Of a stretch of 59,921 bases of DNA, positions 56,385 to 59,921 are shown piece by piece; position 1 is the first letter of the stretch, and each line of letters starts with the position of its first letter. The translations under genes were made by a program, and so were the position numbers. The notes under the pieces are model-generated. The model worked only from the letters and a program-made list of their open reading frames with translations. It was not told where the DNA came from and searched no databases. This DNA comes from a virus. The DNA lies in IMG/VR virus record IMGVR_UViG_3300047386_000320, positions 1-59,921 of that record; one strand, 5' to 3'.

Positions 56385-58100
56385 ATGGCGTATTTCAAAA
56401 GAAATAAATTTTCAGGAACTGCTCCTGGTGTTGCACCAAGACTCCTTTCTGATGAGTTTGGTCAGATTGCAAAAGACTGCGATCTTAGTTCTGGTCGTCT
56501 AGTAGGAATACATTACAACACTGATGTATTTACTCTTGCTTCTGCTAATAAGCAATCAATCTACCATTATGAGTATGGTTCATCTGGAGCGGTATGGCTG
56601 CAGTGGGACGAGGAAGTTTCGGTAGCAAAAGGCCCTATTCCAGGGGATCTTGATGATCGTCTTTATTGGACTGGTCAGGGTTATCCACGCATAGGTAACT
56701 CAACAACAATCGTTAGCGGCACGTCTTATCCAGGAAATAGCTGGAGATTAGGTGTGCCCGCACCCCCTAATGCCCCTGTGGTAACAACAGATTCTTCAGA
56801 GGCTCCTGACGACACGCTCACGCCTTTTGACGTGTCTTATGTATTTACGTTGGTAACCGCTGACGGGCGTGAAGGGCCACCCAGCGATCCTTCTGGCAAC
56901 TTAGAAATAAGAGATGAGCAACCTGTTACTTTAGATTTGTCAGTACCGACCTACAGCCTAGAGCACAACTTAAATAGCGGAGCTAGAAAACGCATATATC
57001 GATCAAATACTGGCTCTACTAATACACAGTTCCAGTTTGTCGGTGAGGTTCAAATAAACGTAGATAGTTTTACAGACGCGACCGAATCAGCTGCGCTTGG
57101 CGAGGTAATTCCTACTACAGATTGGATAGGCCCTCCAGACGACGACGCTACTCTATATCCAGACGGCCCAATGCAAGATTTGATACCCCTATCGAATGGC
57201 GTAATGGCTGGGTTTACAGGTAAGCGGTTCTGTGTAAGTGAGCCGTTTATGCCTCATGCGTGGCCAATTTCTTACAGAATCACTACTGAAGAAGATATTG
57301 TTGGCATTGCTTCTACCGGCAATGGGGTGGCGGCACTAACAAAGGGCAGACCTTATTTCATCACAGGTACTGAACCTAGTGCCATGACTGCTATTACGAT
57401 TGACTTAGCGCAAGGCTGTATTAACAAAAACAGTATTGTTGACATGGGTGAGTACATACTTTATGCAGGGCCAGACGGTCTGTGCATGATAAATGGCGCA
57501 TCAGGTGAAGTGGTAACTAATGGCCTAATTTCACCCGACCAGTGGCGAGCGAACTACTACCCACACGTTTATAAAGCCTTTATTTATGAAGGTACATACG
57601 TTGCTTTATGGAACGGTGGCGGTTTCGTCATGGATCCAAAAGGCGGCGGTAATGCACTGACTACGCTTACTGGTTTTGGAAGCGGCGTAGGCGGGGGCTT
57701 TCACGATATTGACGATGGTGAGCTTTATCTCATTGTTGATAATGTTATTAAGAAATATCGATCAGCTGCTGCTCAACGCACTGCATTTTTCAAGAGCAAA
57801 ATCTTTACCACCCCCAAGCCTGTTTCTATGCAATGGGTATCCGTGAATGCAAATGACTACCCAGTGCGCGTCAGAGTCTGGGGCGACGGGACACTAATAG
57901 CGAATTACCAAATAACGAGATCTGGTGGTGCTTACACGCAAGTTACAGACATACCAGCGAATATTAGTAACGGTACTTTACGTGAGCCTTTGATGCGCAT
58001 GCCTGCAGTGGTTGCACAAGAGTGGGAAGTGCAAGTTGAGGGTACGGACATCAATGAGTTCTGCTTAGCGCAAAGCATAGAGGAGATTCAAAACTCGTGA
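56385..58100 (+). CDS. Tail hub/stabilisation protein
   Basis: A 571-aa beta-rich protein (KFSGTAPGVAPRLLSDEFGQ start; SYVFTLVTADGREGPPS with an FN3-like sandwich near 130-210; GVMAGFTGKRFCVSEPFMPH). The set resembles podovirus proteins encoded just before the central fibre and placed in the tail tube or hub. GAGG 7 nt before ATG; the stop overlaps the GTG start of the giant fibre (GTGA), so the two are coupled. Confidence 0.75.
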   Translation: MAYFKRNKFSGTAPGVAPRLLSDEFGQIAKDCDLSSGRLVGIHYNTDVFTLASANKQSIYHYEYGSSGAVWLQWDEEVSVAKGPIPGDLDDRLYWTGQGYPRIGNSTTIVSGTSYPGNSWRLGVPAPPNAPVVTTDSSEAPDDTLTPFDVSYVFTLVTADGREGPPSDPSGNLEIRDEQPVTLDLSVPTYSLEHNLNSGARKRIYRSNTGSTNTQFQFVGEVQINVDSFTDATESAALGEVIPTTDWIGPPDDDATLYPDGPMQDLIPLSNGVMAGFTGKRFCVSEPFMPHAWPISYRITTEEDIVGIASTGNGVAALTKGRPYFITGTEPSAMTAITIDLAQGCINKNSIVDMGEYILYAGPDGLCMINGASGEVVTNGLISPDQWRANYYPHVYKAFIYEGTYVALWNGGGFVMDPKGGGNALTTLTGFGSGVGGGFHDIDDGELYLIVDNVIKKYRSAAAQRTAFFKSKIFTTPKPVSMQWVSVNANDYPVRVRVWGDGTLIANYQITRSGGAYTQVTDIPANISNGTLREPLMRMPAVVAQEWEVQVEGTDINEFCLAQSIEEIQNS

Positions 58101-59921
58101 GCCAAAACCCAACTAAAATTCCAGCGATCCCTAAACCACCAAGTAGCGCCGATCCTGAAACTAGGCGGTTTGTTGAGGCACTTAAAGAGGCTGTTGAGAT
58201 TAGACTTGGGCTTCGTGGCGACGACTTAGACAGGGCAGTTACTCTTCGTGAGCTTATTGAAAGTGGTTTAGCTAAGCAGTTACGTGCCGCTAAATTTAAC
58301 CCAAATAATATTGCCGCAACCACGCTTGGTTTTAGCCCAGATGTTATAACTGACTCTAGCGTCCCGCCCCGTCCTCAGAACTTCGCGACGACCGCTCTTT
58401 ATCACGCTGTGTTACTAAAGTGGGATGCGCCTGATTATAGAAATCATGGCTATACAGAAATTTGGTCGCATGACTCTGATGCTATTGGCGACGCTGTTCT
58501 AACAGAAATTGTTGACGGGTTTACTTTTACTCATCAAGTTGGTTCAGATGTATCTATCTACTATTGGATTCGCTTTATAAGTGATTCAGGCATTATCGGC
58601 CCTTGGTTTGATACCTCTGGTACGCAGGCTCAAACCTCTCCCGACGTCGATTTCTTACTTGATGTCCTAGAGGACTCGATCACTAGTTCTCAACTGGCTA
58701 CTGATTTAGCCACACAGATTGATGGCGCTGCTACTGCACAGAGTGTTACTGACCTTGCTGCTATTATCGGTGATACAGCTAATTATAACCTTGAAGAAGC
58801 GGAAACGATTATTACCCGTGTCTTAGGAATAGAGACAACCTATGGTGATACCGCATCTGCTGCCGTGTCTGCTGCCGCAGCTGAAACATCTCGTCAAGCC
58901 GCAGAAGCTGCACAAACTGCAGCCGAAGCCGCAGAAGCTGATGTAAACCAAGCCAGCGCCGACGCTATTGCAGCAGCTGCATCAGCTATTACTGCACAAA
59001 CAGCTGCAGAACTAGCAGAGACAAATGCTGAGACGGCTGAAACAAATGCAGAGACAGCTGAAGCCGCAGCAGAACTAGCTTTTACAAATGCTGCTACTGC
59101 TGAAACTAATGCTCTTACTGCTCAAACTGCTGCGGAGACAGCTGAAACTAACGCTGAGACAGCTGAAACTAACGCTGAGACCGCCGAGACTAACGCTGAA
59201 ACAGCCCAGTCTGCTGCAGAAACTGCTCAAAATGCAGCTGAAACAGCATCTTCAAATGCAACAACAGCTCAGTCTGCTGCAGAAATAGCACAAAGTGCAG
59301 CTGAAACAGCGTCTACTAACTCAGCAACCGCTCAAAGTGCTGCAGAAACTGCTCAAGCAGCAGCTGAAACAGCACAGGGACAGGCGTCTACCTCTAATGC
59401 ATCTGCAGTAGCCGCGTCTGCCCAGGCAACTATTGATGCTGCAGCAGCGTTAGCGTCACAAACTGCTGCAGAAACTGCTCAAAATGCAGCTGAAATAGCA
59501 CAAGCAGCAGCCGAAACAGCGCAAACTGGGTCAGAAGAGTCGGCAGGCGAAGCAGCTACTAGTGAGACAAACGCAGCTACTAGCGAATCTAATGCAGCTA
59601 CTAGTGAAACGAATGCATCTACCAGTGAAACTAACGCATCTGGTAGTGAAAGTGCGGCAGCAACTAGTGCTTCAAATGCAGCTACTAGTGAGACTAATGC
59701 TGGTAACTCTGCAACTGCAGCCAGTGGCTCGGCAAGTACCGCTCAGACTCAAGCAACAAATGCTAGTGAATCAGCTACTGCCGCTGCTGGAAGCGAGACA
59801 AACGCAGCTACTAGCGAATCTAATGCAGCTACTAGTGAAACGAATGCAGCAACTAGTGAAACTAACGCATCTGGTAGTGAAAGTGCGGCAGCAACTAGTG
59901 CTTCAAATGCAGCTACTAGTG
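58097..59921 (+). CDS. Giant modular tail fibre, N-terminal 608 codons (continues at base 1)
   Basis: Starts at GTG 58097 (overlap with the hub gene) and is open to the end of the window; base 59795 is codon 567 and is identical to base 1, in the same frame. N-terminus: SQNPTKIPAIPKPPSSADPE, then ETRRFVEALKEAVEIRLG-type helix, a fibronectin III-like domain (RPQNFATTALYHAVLLKWDA; YYWIRFISDSGIIGPW near 90-190) as in lambda J-like proteins, a linker (DSITSSQLATDLATQIDGA), then the Ala/Glu/Thr/Asn repeats (AETAQSAAETAQ). The N-terminus would attach to the tail hub, and the rest of the protein runs from base 1 to 8388. Confidence 0.9.
   Translation, partial: MSQNPTKIPAIPKPPSSADPETRRFVEALKEAVEIRLGLRGDDLDRAVTLRELIESGLAKQLRAAKFNPNNIAATTLGFSPDVITDSSVPPRPQNFATTALYHAVLLKWDAPDYRNHGYTEIWSHDSDAIGDAVLTEIVDGFTFTHQVGSDVSIYYWIRFISDSGIIGPWFDTSGTQAQTSPDVDFLLDVLEDSITSSQLATDLATQIDGAATAQSVTDLAAIIGDTANYNLEEAETIITRVLGIETTYGDTASAAVSAAAAETSRQAAEAAQTAAEAAEADVNQASADAIAAAASAITAQTAAELAETNAETAETNAETAEAAAELAFTNAATAETNALTAQTAAETAETNAETAETNAETAETNAETAQSAAETAQNAAETASSNATTAQSAAEIAQSAAETASTNSATAQSAAETAQAAAETAQGQASTSNASAVAASAQATIDAAAALASQTAAETAQNAAEIAQAAAETAQTGSEESAGEAATSETNAATSESNAATSETNASTSETNASGSESAAATSASNAATSETNAGNSATAASGSASTAQTQATNASESATAAAGSETNAATSESNAATSETNAATSETNASGSESAAATSASNAATS
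59795..59921. repeat. Terminal overlap, right copy
   Basis: Identical to bases 1-127. A related, imperfect copy (one 5-base difference cluster) lies at about 59569-59695, so this stretch is also part of the fibre's internal repeats. Confidence 0.93.

Noticed and set aside
59569-59921. CRISPR-like or minisatellite array at the window ends
   Set aside because: The repeats are in frame, vary at synonymous sites and continue a protein repeat; no constant repeat/unique spacer pattern.

Overview
The window is a complete or near-complete genome of a temperate, podovirus-like tailed phage. The last 127 bases (59795-59921) are identical to the first 127, so the sequence closes into a circle of about 59,794 bp, and one reading frame runs through the junction. 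The head and portal genes look P22/N4-like: a long portal, a DUF4043/N4-gp56-like capsid, ejected internal proteins and no tape-measure gene. The protein families present (DUF6321-like, DUF5872-like, DUF3310, GP88-like, DUF6682-like) are ones I associate with phages of marine bacteria. A tRNA-Ser 3' end next to the integrase suggests a bacterial host, probably gammaproteobacterial; that last step is inference.

Layout on the circle. A non-coding region at about 29.3-30.3 kb carries thirteen copies of a GGTGAGACA(CC) iteron and two copies of a long palindrome. It is the likely replication origin and early control region. Genes to its left are all on the minus strand (30042 down to 11641): many small early proteins, an AAA+ (MoxR)/VWA-metallopeptidase pair, a DUF3310 protein, a family A DNA polymerase, a CsrA homologue, a primase-helicase, a Cas4-like nuclease, a GP88-like Fe-S protein, an SNF2-type helicase, a possible ssDNA-binding protein, a VRR-NUC nuclease, an XRE repressor and an excisionase-like HTH protein. 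Genes to its right are on the plus strand (30308 through 59921 and on to 11675): HNH endonuclease, terminases, portal, scaffold, head proteins, capsid, connectors, ejected internal proteins (one of 1671 aa), a lysis cassette, tail fibres, a tail hub, a fibre of about 3361 aa that crosses the window ends, tail accessory proteins, the attP site and the integrase. The two arms converge at 11.65 kb.

Regulation. A 19-bp dyad, ATATTAG-N5-CTAATAT, often running on into a -10-like TATAAT, sits just upstream of about nine transcription-unit starts on both strands and looks like the phage's own promoter/operator. The phage encodes CsrA, and several Shine-Dalgarno sequences sit in hairpin loops of the CsrA-binding type (primase, DUF3310, GP88 and others). 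This suggests a phage-internal post-transcriptional circuit. The capsid gene has a leader of about 220 nt with four hairpins, and the loop of one is complementary to the capsid Shine-Dalgarno. No tRNA genes, CRISPR arrays or insertion sequences were seen.
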